NCBI GenBank assembly: GCA_030248225.1
Contig: JASANE010026487.1
Location: forward strand, 35,464 to 99,463
Length of the DNA: 64,000 nucleotides
From: Trileptium ribeirensis
Lineage: Eukaryota; Nematoda; Enoplea; Enoplida; Thoracostomopsidae
Reading direction: 5' to 3'
Shown here: piece after piece, positions 11,341-21,903 of the stretch
Layout: each line of letters starts with the position of its first letter
Position numbering within the stretch: the first letter of the stretch is position 1
The notes under the pieces: model-generated
What the model was told of the DNA's origin: nothing
Database searches by the model: none
Seen by the model: only the letters and a program-made list of their open reading frames with translations
Program-made: the position numbers and the translations under genes

Positions 11341-13541
11341 GCCCTTAATTTTGTTTAATAAATATTTTTGTTGTGTTGTTGTTGGGTAGGGGTTGGAAGG
11401 TATTTTTGTTATGACGGCTATCGGTTATTAAAATGGGAGGTCATTCTTCACCTGAAGATGTGGTGTTCGAGGTGTGACCAGTAGTATGCGGGCGGACATA
11501 ATGGTCGTTGATTTATTTGGCGCGTGCCGATTGCTTATCTGTGACTCTCTTTAATTAACATTGAAGCTTGCCTAAGTCGAGTTGCTCTGATTATAATTCC
11601 AATACAAAGTCATCAAAGGTAGTATTAGAATATTTATTCAAAGATAGCAATTTTAAACCAAATATTGATTTTTAAGCGCCACGCCACTTCTAGGCGCAAT
11701 AAGTATTGCTGTTCGCGCCGCCTATTCACCTCGGTTATTCAATGTTTTAGCCACTTGCTTCTTAGTCGCCCCGTAGAATTCTGTTACTTACCAAGCCTTG
11801 CTCTCCAACTTTTTTAACTTAAGTTTTGAGCGCGCTATTATTCTAATTACTTGTGTGTCTATATTATGATTTAGGTTAACGCCTGATTACCAATTGGCCT
11901 CTTGTGAGGTTCGTACGTAGCCTTCCGGACGACTAGACCCGTACATTTATTTAATTACCGCAGCCTAAGGTCTTAGACATACGATAATTATGTTCCTTAA
12001 CGCCAACAGTATCTGGACGGCTTACTGAAGAATATTGATACTCTATTACTTTTCGCTTGTGGATTTGTACGTAGCCTTCTGGACGGCTACACCCGTGCGT
12101 TTATTTAATTACCTTTATTCTAACATCTTAGAATTACACTAATTATATGCCGTTATATTAATGTTCTTGTGTTAGGACAGCTGACGAACCCGCTATAACT
12201 AGTTAGTAGCGGCACTACTATCTAATTCCCACAATTCTCTTCAGTCGGTTGGCCGTACCAACCTTCCCTGTCGAATCGTCCCCGATTAATTACTTTGGTA
12301 TCCCGCGTCACGAACTCACCCCGGGTAGAGTCACGTACTTTCTTCCCAATTAACTCCACAAGGATTTTCTCAAACTACGGGTTGTGCACTTTGGAACTCT
12401 AAGGGAGGACCGTTATAGTTTTACGTAGCGCTCGTGCTCAACTCAAATTTTATTACATAATATTACTATTGTAAAATTAGCTAAGTATTAAGTACCTCAT
12501 TGTACAACTTCTGGTAACTCAACGTTAATGCTGTAGCAAGGCGAAGTACTAAAACCAGTCAGCTGTTCCGTAAATCCTTGTTCCTGCTCGCATAAAAGTC
12601 ACCAAGGAACAAAAACTAGAACCAAGGGGTTTGATGATAGACACCAGAAACAAATTTGAAAATCACATGCCTTTAAACTTCGTGATAGGCGTTTAAAAAT
12701 ATAACTGCCGCGTCATGTGACTAGCTAGGTGATCCAACAAACACAATACCAAATAAAACAAACAACAAAATAAATCGTATAAACCGATAAAACTAATCAT
12801 ATTTCGTATCGTAGTAAAGTCCCTCCATACTAATTAAGCTGAACCCGCAAAATACGCGTTTCTGCCGCTGTACTGTTCAAGTTCAACCCATCTACTGCTG
12901 GAACTAAACTAATATTAAGCTAACATTATATTGGCTAATAAAAAACGAATGTTATTTATGCAAATTAGCATTGAACGAAACCAAAAAGCACGAAAACAAG
13001 GAAAAGGAAAACGCAAGGACCCAAAAGGGAGGGATATAATAAAGAAATTTGTGACCAACCCCGGGTTTTTAGGAATTTTAGGGGTTTGGGATGTTTTGGC
13101 CCGCGTTTCCCCCTGGTAGCCTAGTAGATGCCCAACATTAAGCGAAAATATGTAAATTAGCTAACAATAATAATAATTATTATAAAATTTAAGAAATTTC
13201 CGGGTTTGGAAGGTTGGTGGGATGCGGGTTATATAATAATTTGTGAAAAAGTTGGATTTATAGTTTTGGGATGCGGTTTTGGGTATTTTTGGGGTGGTTG
13301 GGTAGGCTTACGCCCGGGAAAATTATTTGTAGCCTGGGAAGCCCCCAACAATATTTGGTAAAAACGTTTTATTTCTTGATCGTTGGATACACAACAAGTA
13401 CTAAAATCAACTAAAATGAAACTAATAATAGGGTCAACTAATTAAATCCGGTTTGGATTTATGCAAATTAGGGTGATTTAGGATTATTTAGGACAAAATA
13501 AGGAATAAAACAACATAAAAAGGGGAGTGACGCTGACGGTG
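11341..13541. other. No gene seen; one ~155-bp-offset duplication
   Basis: Non-coding. A block around 11911 (cgtacgtagccttccggacg followed by a tttatttaattacc word) recurs at 12065 with a few changes. From about 12990 to 13330 the plus strand becomes G-rich with runs such as aggggtttggg. The open frame 12931-13119 has no domain signal. Confidence 0.45.
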
Positions 13542-13735
13542 TAATATGTTGGGGCTGGTGCCTTTTTCACCACAAAATTTTTCTTTTTCTTTTTCCATAA
13601 AGGCCGCCCCCACGCCGCCCTGGTATTCCCTGTCGCCCTCGGCATGGCATATGAGCGTAATATGTACGGAAACTTATATATATCCTACTATATATATACT
13701 ATATATATTATATATATAATATAAAACTAGCTATG

Positions 13736-14392
13736 TATTTACCTATAAATATATAAAATATATTATATTTAAAAAAATCCCAAAATTCTACCCAAAATCC
13801 CTTTTTCTTCTTTTTTCCTATTTTTCTACAAAAATTCAAGCCCCTCCCTCTCACCCAAACCTCCACCAATCTCCCTAAAATTTTCATATCTTTTTCCCAT
13901 CACTACCCCTAACCATATATTAAACCCCCTCCTTCCCTTTCTTCTTATTTCCTATAAATTTACCCTTTCCAAGAATATCCTTTTTCTTTCCTTTTTCTCC
14001 ATTTTTCAAACATTCCCCATTCCCTCAAAACTCCACCCCCATCCCCCAAATTTTAATATCCTTTTTCACTTACCACCCCTATTCATATATCTACTCCACC
14101 CCTTTCCCACCTTTCTATTTTCTATAAATTTCCACTTTCCAAAATTCTCATTTTTCTTCAACTTTTTACAATATACAAACATCTCCCATTTTCTAAATAC
14201 TTAACCTCCACTCCTCAAATTTCCAATTTCAACTCCCCTACCTACCCCCTTCATCATATTAAAATTTCACAATCCCCCTCTCTCTACTTTTCTCAAACCA
14301 CACCCCAACTTTCCACCCTTTTCTCATTTCAAATTTTTCTTTAAAATCCTTTCTAAATTATATAAATATATATCAAATATATTATTATATTC
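13736..14392 (+). repeat. 657-nt almost G-free block in 5' LTR
   Basis: Only two G residues occur on the plus strand in 657 nt (13840 and 13973); the rest is A, C and T, with many pyrimidine runs. It seems to consist of about three diverged units of roughly 170 bp, marked by ctataaattta near 13952 and ctataaatttcc near 14122. The matching block in the 3' LTR also has two Gs, at different positions, so the common ancestor may have had none. See the finding on this block. Confidence 0.9.
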
Positions 14393-15315
14393 GTGGCAAG
14401 CGCGTATATTTTAATACAGTACAGGGTACTGTCGGTTGCGCCTATGTAGCGATATTATTATCACTAATTATTTACTTGTTCTTGTGTTGAATTTTGAATT
14501 AAGATACAGTGATGATTATGTATAATAGTTATGATGGTTGTAGCTGTTTGGAGTTTAGTTAATGACTTAGCTATGTTTTAGGGATTTTGTCATAGTTTAG
14601 ACTACGTGTCGTTTGGCTTGTTCAAAATCGCTCGAGGATGTTTATTGTTTTTTTTTTGCGACATAGAGTTTTTGCACCTAGCGTGGACTACGCTGAGATT
14701 AAGAGAAAATTCGAAGATTACAAGTGTTGGCGAAATGCGTTAGCTACAGTATTAGGAGTTTCAACCACACGGCGTGTAATTTTAAACGGTCTTTCTTCAC
14801 AATTTCCATTGTTATAGAACTAATAGGCGTCGACTGACGAGGAAAGGCGTAGCGATTTTATACCGTTTTTTCCTTTTCTCTCTCAGCTTAAAGCAATCTG
14901 CGAGTTACTCGAGTATAGTGTGGACATATAACGAGTTAGTTGTGTTACACTCGAAATCAATATGGATTTACTTGGAGGCCGACTGCGTTTTAACCGAGAT
15001 GGTTCTTATCCGGTTGTTGCTATATGGTTATTGCGGTAGCACTGTTTATATTTTATTAGTTACCGACGATTACTAGCCAGTAGGCGCTAGTTAGCGAAGT
15101 CTTCGAAGCGAAGGCAACGAATTCTTTCGGATTGAATTGTTATCGATTTACATTACTAGAAGTCTAAAGCGTGTTTATCAGCGCCAATAGCGACTGTAAT
15201 TTTGGGATTTAAACTGCCTGTCAACATGATTCATCTAAGTAGCGGCTCAACTACGGTGCTGGTTCATTATGTAAAGAGTGGTTAATATGCTGAGGACTTT
15301 GCTATGGACACGTAA

Positions 15316-15852
15316 TGCGGCGTTTACGTTATAAGTTGCCCGCCATGTGGAAGTTTTGTCCACGTACAGCCTGCCTAACACCGTTAACGATATAGTGTAC
15401 AGAACACCAACACTGTATTCTAAGCAATTCTATATAGTGTTTCGGACACCATCAGCATTTATACATGGTGTCATAGACACCATTAACTTCTCGCTAACTT
15501 CGATGAAAGTCTTTTGAGAAGATGTCTTACGTTTTTTCCGTTGTATGGCGTTTGTACGGTTTAACTCCTGTCCGCACACTTCCTATGCAACGATTTCGAC
15601 GGTATGGTTTATGGGTTACAATCAATTAGCGCAAATCATTTGAAATTTCAGTTAGCTAGTTTTCCCGCCTTTTTAAATAAGTATTCAAACATAGGGTGTC
15701 GAAGACACCATAGTGTAATATACATGGTGTCAGCGACACCATAACTTGTGCTGCACTGTATGCTCGTCCGAGTACCATGCACCATAGTGTGGTCATGACC
15801 ACACGTGGACAAATCTTCCACATGGCGGGCGTTTTATAACGTAAACGCCGCA
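15316..15852. mobile_element. PIF/Harbinger-like MITE (537 bp) inside the 5' LTR
   Basis: The 3' LTR supplies the empty site. The insertion is flanked by taa (15313-15315 and 15853-15855), the TWA-type target duplication typical of PIF/Harbinger elements. Terminal inverted repeats of about 49 bp begin tgcggcgtttacgttata and contain cccgccatgtggaag and tgtccacg. No transposase is encoded. Four short palindromes of the form atggtgtc-NNN-gacaccat occur inside (about 15434, 15465, 15692 and 15724), two per half. It inserted after Element 1, since only one LTR has it. Confidence 0.85.
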
Positions 15853-16397
15853 TAATATTCCCTTATACTAATTACCATTCGTTTGCGTATTATTTACGGG
15901 TCGTGTAATACGGCATTGATAAGATCACGAACTCGGAGTGCCACGGTTGTTTGTCTGTAAACCGAATTCTAAATAAAGTTTGTGGTATCAAACTCGGGTT
16001 CAGGTTTAGGTGGTTTTCCTTTTTATTGGTGACCCTTAACGGATACGTCATTCTGGACTGTCGTAAAAGATTGGCACTTCGGGTTTCTGGTAAATAAATG
16101 TTTGCGACCCTTCGGCTGTTATTGACGTATTGAAAAGAGCGTAATAAAGCTACATTGGTAAGCACTGAGCTCTTAAAGTCGCAGAAGAATCCCCGAAATA
16201 GTAAAATAGTAGACATTAGGAGTTATTATCAGCACTTCTCTGGTACGTCAGACCAGGAGCTCGCGCACCCCAGCTACTCGTACGTTATTTATTGGTGGCC
16301 TAATTTATATCTTTCGTGTGTTATAGTAGTGTCTGGGGGTCGGAGCGTCGCGTAAGCACGAAGCTACACCGCCGCAGAAAAAGATTAAGCTCCGACA

Positions 16398-16595
16398 TGG
16401 TGGCCATGACGAGGCCAATGCCAGTGCCGATCCTGTGAAGATCCAAGTGGTACGTTCGCCGGATTGGATTTGGTTCGTGGTTAGTGGTGATATTTCTTGA
16501 CATTTTCATAGTGTTATTTTTGCGCGTTACAGCACGGATTGGTAAGTAGTCTGGCTGTGATCGGCGAAGTTTTGTAGGAAAAAAACTGTTATATC
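16398..16595 (+). other. Element 1 leader: primer-binding region and splice donor
   Basis: The sequence just after the LTR begins tggtggccatgacgagg. The TGG start is what a tRNA primer-binding site needs, but I could not match it to a particular tRNA. The words tccgacatggtggccatg (16391) and tgcgcgttacag (16521) recur between pol and the accessory gene (23006 and 23223). A strong splice-donor sequence lies at 16542, upstream of the gag ATG. Confidence 0.6.
16542..16547 (+). promoter_or_regulatory. Candidate 5' splice site (gtaagt)
   Basis: attg|gtaagt fits the consensus donor almost perfectly and lies 54 bp before the gag start. Errantiviruses make their downstream gene from a spliced RNA; joining this donor to the acceptor at 23328 would give a message whose first ATG after the junction is that of the exonuclease gene. 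Predicted, not observed. Confidence 0.5.
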
Positions 16596-17786
16596 ATGGA
16601 CGATACAGCGGCCTTAACGCCTGGAGACGATACCACGCAGTGGACGATAGGAATAGACAACACAAGTACGCCAGTACCAACAGCTACGGACAGTGGCACT
16701 ACCTCCATGAGTGGTACTACGTTAGAAGCGACCTTGCGTAGGGTAGAGGTAAACTTACTTGATACTAATCGTAGATATGAGGAGATGACTGACTTGGTAC
16801 GTGATAGCGTACGCGACTCTAGTCGTCAATATGATAAAATTATGGTAGATACAATGGAGCGCGAACGCAAATTTCAAAATTTTGTGGTACGACAAAATAA
16901 TGATTTACAAGAACAAATAAGGCGGCAGAACGACAATATACAGGTGCAAATGGATGAGATGCGGGGTAATCTTAATCAGTTGCGAGATCTTATAAGTATG
17001 GATCCGGTAGCGACTCCGGCTTCTGATGTCGGAATAGACGACTCAGTGTATATGGATGCTACTGTGGTAGAAGCACAAACTAGACCAAAAGCAAGATTTG
17101 AGGTTGAGCCTACGGTGCCGTCATTAGATACAATTAGGGCTGCGCCACCACAGGTGTCGGTACCATTACCTGCCGTGTCGAGTTCGAATGACGCTGCATT
17201 TGTCCCTAATAGGATTTCGTCGGCACCGGTAGTTGTATCTACGAGTGTACATGTGTCAGCTCCGATCATAACGGTTCCAGCTTCGGTAACTGTAGTTTCG
17301 GCTAGTGTTAAGACGGTACCAACTAGTACTACTTCGGCCGGGTGTACACATTGTTCGTGTACTCACGCTGTGGCGTCTGCACCTACATCAGCGTCTGTAA
17401 CGGCGACTGCTCCTGCCATGCCACCAATTGTAGTTAACGTGCCACCCCCGAAAGAACCAGTTAATATCGAAAGGTACGATGGTACGACGGACTTCGCCAC
17501 GTATTTGCGTAGGTTAGAAACTGAGTTTGAATTGGCAGGTGTGGAAAAGTCTAGTGATAAATTTCGTACACTGCGTAAGAAATTAACGGATGCTGTTCGC
17601 AGTTTTATTGAATTAGTAATGACGGGTCCCGAAGCGCCGGAGACATACGAAGACCTAGTGTATGAGCTGCATGAACGATTTGCAGAAAGTAGAGAATTCG
17701 TAGACGAAGTTCAGAGGTTCCAGCAAATGAGTCAAAAAAGCTCTGTAGCAGATTTCGCTGATGAATTAGAATTTACAGTGGCGTAA
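16596..17786 (+). CDS. gag: Element 1 Gag, N-terminal and capsid-like part
   Basis: Gag forms the particle and packages RNA. This frame starts at an ATG 198 bp after the LTR. Residues about 45-140 are rich in charged heptad-like sequence (VRQNNDLQEQIRRQNDNIQ) and probably form a coiled coil. Residues about 190-290 are a low-complexity S/T/V/P linker. From about residue 290 there is a capsid-like helical block containing RYDGTTDFATYLRRLETEFE and ending in a YELHERFAE segment, as in Gypsy-type Gag. The frame stops at 17784-17786, and the protein-like sequence continues at once in the +1 frame, so a single-base change, or less likely a recoding signal, splits Gag here. Confidence 0.85.
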   Translation: MDDTAALTPGDDTTQWTIGIDNTSTPVPTATDSGTTSMSGTTLEATLRRVEVNLLDTNRRYEEMTDLVRDSVRDSSRQYDKIMVDTMERERKFQNFVVRQNNDLQEQIRRQNDNIQVQMDEMRGNLNQLRDLISMDPVATPASDVGIDDSVYMDATVVEAQTRPKARFEVEPTVPSLDTIRAAPPQVSVPLPAVSSSNDAAFVPNRISSAPVVVSTSVHVSAPIITVPASVTVVSASVKTVPTSTTSAGCTHCSCTHAVASAPTSASVTATAPAMPPIVVNVPPPKEPVNIERYDGTTDFATYLRRLETEFELAGVEKSSDKFRTLRKKLTDAVRSFIELVMTGPEAPETYEDLVYELHERFAESREFVDEVQRFQQMSQKSSVADFADELEFTVA

Positions 17787-18339
17787 ACGAATTGTTCCGT
17801 TGGAACTCGGTGATAGACACGCCGCTAATCTATTGCGCAATACGTTTTTGCGAGGAATACGACGTGGATTACGTTCACGCCTGATCCATGGTGATCAATG
17901 GTCCTTCTATGAGCTGAAACGCCGAGCGGTACAAATTGAGCGTACAGAAAAATTATTAGCGGGACCCGAGGACGATGGGGTTTCGCCACGACTCACAAAT
18001 AGATCGGTTCCTCAACGGTCGTGGAGACCAAGTCCAAATGCTAATACTAATCATGCAGTAGCACCACGAAGGAACGATAGTCGGCAGGCTCCAATGCGCA
18101 TGAGTAGCGGAAACCAAAGCAATGACGTGAGAAACGCCCGCGTTGTGGAACGAACTTCTGCGTCCTCAGTTGTGTGTTATGACTGTGGTGCCACAGGGCA
18201 CGTCCGCGCGCGATGTCCATATCGAGACGCACGCCTTCGTCAACAAGAACATGGTGTAGTGAGAGAAGCTATTGCGCGATCGTCGCCTATGCAACGCTTG
18301 CCAAATAATACTGAGCCCACAACACCTAAAGAACTGTAG
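17785..18339 (+). CDS. gag: Element 1 Gag, C-terminal part with zinc knuckle 1
   Basis: Continuation of Gag in the next frame. It begins with the end of the capsid-like domain (RHAANLLRNTFLRGIRRGL) and then a basic, R/S-rich stretch. A canonical CCHC zinc knuckle, C-X2-C-X4-H-X4-C, is encoded at 18175-18216 (CYDCGATGHVRARC) and would bind genomic RNA. The frame meets a TAG at 18337. A second perfect CCHC knuckle follows it directly in the same frame (18343-18384), so the stop falls between two zinc knuckles that normally belong to one nucleocapsid. The stop could be a lesion or a retrovirus-style readthrough site; its position before the protease fits either. Confidence 0.85.
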   Translation, partial: KRIVPLELGDRHAANLLRNTFLRGIRRGLRSRLIHGDQWSFYELKRRAVQIERTEKLLAGPEDDGVSPRLTNRSVPQRSWRPSPNANTNHAVAPRRNDSRQAPMRMSSGNQSNDVRNARVVERTSASSVVCYDCGATGHVRARCPYRDARLRQQEHGVVREAIARSSPMQRLPNNTEPTTPKEL

Positions 18340-21300
18340 AAGTGTTACTTATGTGGTAAACCAGGTCACTTTGCTCGTGATTGTCGTCAGCGATCTGTGA
18401 ACGTAGAGAAACAATTAACTGGAGATAATAGGCGCCGGTCGGAATCTAGAGCCGTACAATCTGTAGCTTTAGAGGCTTTAGCTCGTCAGATGAATGATGT
18501 AGAGCGTCGCATGGCCGGACAAATGCGCGACATTCTTTCTCATCTGAAACCAGATAGAAAAGTGGATGGGTCTGAAATCTCGCATTCACCATCACGAGTA
18601 GTGTTGCCCAAGAATTCACGTCATCAAGTACTGGTAGAAAAGGTTCCTGAACGAGCCTTCGAAGAAAATTCGGAACCGCAAAATGATGGGCAAGTCTCGA
18701 TAGCACAGGTAGAGATGTTAGCGCGTCCTACCAAATCGTGTTTTTATGTTGACGTGCAAATTGATTCGTATAAGTTACGGGGACTGGTGGATACTGGAGC
18801 CCAAATGACGATCATGCTCCAAGAAGTTTATGAGGAAAATTTTAATCGGTATAAGTTGAACTCCGAAGTGATCCAGGTATTTGCTTTCGATGGTTCCCCA
18901 GCTAGTAAGACCCTGGGATGGTTCCAAGCATTGGTACATTTCGGAGAGCAGTCCCAGTATGTGCAAATTCACGTGATACCGGATATGCAAGTTGCGGTTG
19001 TCATCGGTGATGACATGATACGGAAATTCCAAACCATAATCGATTACCAGAAAATGCGAATCCTGGTCGGTGATAAATTAGTAAGGTCTTGGTCTTTGGT
19101 CCAACGTAAAGAAACAACGTCTGCGGAGACTGGTACAGGAAAAGTAATCAAGTCTGGAAAGCTAACTGAAGTTCCAGTGGGTGCTTTTCATGTTTGCAGG
19201 GTATCTGTGGATACCGAAATTCCACCGGAAAGCACGAAGTTGGTACCGTGTAACATTAGTACGACCAATTATAATGGGCAAAGTGTCATGGTAGAGTCCG
19301 ATATAGAGATGCGATTCCAGCGACCTATACTTTGTCCGAATGCGGTAGTTAAAGTACAAGAGGGTATGGCTTGGGTACCAGTTACCAATTTAGAACAGCG
19401 GTCGTATAAGGTAAAAGTTGATGACGTGATGTCACACGTTACAGAAATTGTGGATACTGTTGCTGTCACGTCGACGGAAAAACCAGCGATGACTGATGTC
19501 GATTATTCTAAGGCCGTTACCAATAAGATCCAGATTGGGGCGAAAGAAGCTAAACGTTTATATAGGGTGTTAGCAGCGGAAATAACGTTAGATAAAGAAG
19601 CGAAATTACCAGAGGTTGTGTTCCTACAGGAAGCGGTTGCTACCGAGACCGAAAAACGAATTTTAGCGCGGTTGTTAGAACGCAACAGCGATGTTTCCGG
19701 GAGTTCCACAACACCTTTGAGTCGAACGCATGTTTTGCGACATCCTATCGATACTGGAGATACCAAACCTATACAGCAACGAATGCGACGTGCACCTTAT
19801 GTGCATCGTGAAGAAATTTCTAAGCAAGTCCAGGCTATGCTGGACGATGATGCGATTCAACCATCGATGAGTCCTTGGGCGTCTCCTGTTGTTCTCGTTA
19901 AGAAAAAGACTGGTGATATGCGATTTTGTATCGGTTATCGTATGTTGAACGATGTACCGAAGAAGGACAGCTTTCCTCTTCCACGAATTGATGATACCTT
20001 AAATGCCCTTAAAGGTGCTAAGTATTTCACAACATTGGATTTGAAATCTGGTTATTGGCAAGTAGAAATGGAACCTGAGGATGTTGAGAAAACCGCTTTC
20101 ATTTGTCATGAAGGTCTATTCGAATTCAAGGTAATGCCTTTTGGATTGACTAATGCGCCTGCTACGTTTCAAAGGATGATGCAAATCGTCTTGTCAGGTT
20201 ACTTATTGGAATTTTGCCTGTGTTACATTGATGATGTTATCGTGTTCTCGCCAACGTTCGAAGAGCATCTGTGGGATATCCAATGCGTGTTTAATCGTCT
20301 TCGGGATGCAGGGTTATTGATCAAAGGAAAAAAATGTGATTTCGTAAGGCGCGAGGTACTGTTCTTAGGTCATGTAGTATCGGAAAATGGAATAGCGAAA
20401 GTCCAAAAGATTCTGGAGTGTGAAAGACCCCAAAACGTTACGGAAGTACGTTCATTCTTAGGGTTGACCGGTTATTACCGTCAATTCATCGAAGGTTATA
20501 GTCTCATCGCTGCTCCGTTGCATGGACTGACAAAAGGACCAAGTAAATTTAATTCGGTAGAGTCTCGTTGGACGGAACAGTGCCAAGTAGCCTCTGATAA
20601 ACTAAAGGTTGCACTGACTACAGCGCCTATATTAGCGTACCCGAATCCAGTGAAGCCATTTAGGTTATACACCGATGCTAGTAACGAAGGTGTTGGGTTT
20701 ATTTTGACACAATGTGGCGAAGATGGAAAGGAACGAGTGATTCATTATGGTGGTAGAAAATTCCATGATGCTGAAACAAGATATAGCGTGACAGAAAAAG
20801 AATGCTTGGCCGTAGTACGGGCTATGGTGCAATTTCGGCCATATTTGTTGGGTAGTTTTACCACGATTGTCACGGATCACGCTCCCTTAGTACAGATTCT
20901 AATGAAAACTCGTTCTATCGATTTGTTGACACCACGTCTGTTGCGTTTTGTAACGAGAATCCAAGAATTTGATTACGAAGTGGTGTACAAACCTGGAAGA
21001 CAGCATCTTAATGCTGATGCAATGTCGCGTCCACCGATTTTGAAATCTTTGCCGAATAGAGAACCAGTTGATAATTTGGAAGTAGATCAGGGGCCGGATA
21101 AAGAATATCCTAACGAAGCGTTAGTGAAACGAGAAGCTAATCTCTTAAAGATTGTGGGCTTAGTTACGCAAAGCCCTAACGCAGTGATTGACGAAAACGA
21201 TGAAGCGAATGATCCACAACCTGGTCCTAGTGGAATGCAGGTAGATGTTCCGGTAGTGGAACGTGATCTGAATGACTATTTTTCCCTAGATCCGCCATGG

Positions 21301-21903
21301 GAAGCGGATGAAATCCGACGTGCACAATCTTTGGATCCGTTTACCAGGGGAATGGTTCGTTTTCTTGAAGATCAAGAATTGGATCCCGAGTTAGCGGAGG
21401 ATTTGCAACGACAGATTTTGTTGCAGGAAGATAGGTTCCACGTCCGATATGGTGTTTTGTACTACGTAAGCCGAAAACGTAGACCTGTTCGCGCAGAAGC
21501 GTGTGAATTTCGTTTGGTGCTACCGGAAGAATTTCGAGTAGTTGTGATGGAACAGGCTCACACGACTAGATATGCAGGTCATGTCGGATACAATCGAGCG
21601 TTGGCTAAGCTCGAACGGAAGTTTTATTGGGTCACAATGAAAAAAGACCTCGAAGCGTTTATTAACGCATGTGTACCATGTGCTCTGTTTAAACCTGGTC
21701 CTAATCGTCGTGGACCGTTACAACCAATACCCGCGATGGCACCATTTCATATGGTAGGCGTAGACGTGATAGGTCCGTTACCTGTCACACGATCTGGAAA
21801 CAAATATATGGTGAACTTTATTGATTATTTCACGAAGTGGCCAGAAGCTTTTGCCACACCTGATCAAACTGCTAGGACCATTGTCGACTTATTATTGAAA
21901 TAG
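18340..21903 (+). CDS. pol: Element 1 Pol: zinc knuckle 2, protease, RT, RNase H, integrase N-half
   Basis: Open in the frame of the second Gag part, with no ATG needed. Domains in order: CCHC knuckle 2 (18343-18384); a retropepsin-type aspartic protease with DTGA at 18790; a reverse transcriptase with YRMLNDVPKKDSFPLPRID, LDLKSGYWQ, a VMPFGLTNAP block and catalytic YIDD at 20224; RNase H with TDAS near 20671 and TEKE further on; an integrase HHCC zinc domain (HTTRYAGHVG and CVPC); and the first catalytic aspartate of the core near 21763. A TAG at 21901 interrupts the core, and the frame then continues. The RT/RNaseH/IN order and motifs place it in Ty3/Gypsy (Metaviridae). Polyprotein in virus-like particles; copies RNA to DNA and integrates it. 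Confidence 0.93.
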   Translation, partial: KCYLCGKPGHFARDCRQRSVNVEKQLTGDNRRRSESRAVQSVALEALARQMNDVERRMAGQMRDILSHLKPDRKVDGSEISHSPSRVVLPKNSRHQVLVEKVPERAFEENSEPQNDGQVSIAQVEMLARPTKSCFYVDVQIDSYKLRGLVDTGAQMTIMLQEVYEENFNRYKLNSEVIQVFAFDGSPASKTLGWFQALVHFGEQSQYVQIHVIPDMQVAVVIGDDMIRKFQTIIDYQKMRILVGDKLVRSWSLVQRKETTSAETGTGKVIKSGKLTEVPVGAFHVCRVSVDTEIPPESTKLVPCNISTTNYNGQSVMVESDIEMRFQRPILCPNAVVKVQEGMAWVPVTNLEQRSYKVKVDDVMSHVTEIVDTVAVTSTEKPAMTDVDYSKAVTNKIQIGAKEAKRLYRVLAAEITLDKEAKLPEVVFLQEAVATETEKRILARLLERNSDVSGSSTTPLSRTHVLRHPIDTGDTKPIQQRMRRAPYVHREEISKQVQAMLDDDAIQPSMSPWASPVVLVKKKTGDMRFCIGYRMLNDVPKKDSFPLPRIDDTLNALKGAKYFTTLDLKSGYWQVEMEPEDVEKTAFICHEGLFEFKVMPFGLTNAPATFQRMMQIVLSGYLLEFCLCYIDDVIVFSPTFEEHLWDIQCVFNRLRDAGLLIKGKKCDFVRREVLFLGHVVSENGIAKVQKILECERPQNVTEVRSFLGLTGYYRQFIEGYSLIAAPLHGLTKGPSKFNSVESRWTEQCQVASDKLKVALTTAPILAYPNPVKPFRLYTDASNEGVGFILTQCGEDGKERVIHYGGRKFHDAETRYSVTEKECLAVVRAMVQFRPYLLGSFTTIVTDHAPLVQILMKTRSIDLLTPRLLRFVTRIQEFDYEVVYKPGRQHLNADAMSRPPILKSLPNREPVDNLEVDQGPDKEYPNEALVKREANLLKIVGLVTQSPNAVIDENDEANDPQPGPSGMQVDVPVVERDLNDYFSLDPPWEADEIRRAQSLDPFTRGMVRFLEDQELDPELAEDLQRQILLQEDRFHVRYGVLYYVSRKRRPVRAEACEFRLVLPEEFRVVVMEQAHTTRYAGHVGYNRALAKLERKFYWVTMKKDLEAFINACVPCALFKPGPNRRGPLQPIPAMAPFHMVGVDVIGPLPVTRSGNKYMVNFIDYFTKWPEAFATPDQTARTIVDLLLK

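Larger units (their letters stand above)
13547..16397 (+). repeat. Element 1 5' LTR (2,851 bp, contains a MITE)
   Basis: Matches the 3' LTR along its length apart from a 540-bp MITE insertion and point differences. Features in order: conserved start; a TA-dinucleotide-rich palindromic stretch near 13676-13725; the almost G-free 657-nt block (13736-14392); a mixed region; the MITE at 15316-15852; and the terminal segment ending ctccgaca. Open frames on either strand inside the LTR are shared by both copies simply because the LTRs are identical by descent, and none has a domain. A confident TATA box or poly(A) site could not be fixed. Confidence 0.92.

Noticed and set aside
15890..16216. 108-aa minus-strand open frame present in both Element 1 LTRs (also 30446-30772)
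   Set aside because: Its conservation is explained by LTR identity. There is no domain and the frame crosses the LTR end region.
17781..17800. Programmed +1 frameshift inside Gag
   Set aside because: It would split the capsid-like domain, where no retroelement is known to need recoding, and no slippery-site context is evident; a one-base lesion is simpler.
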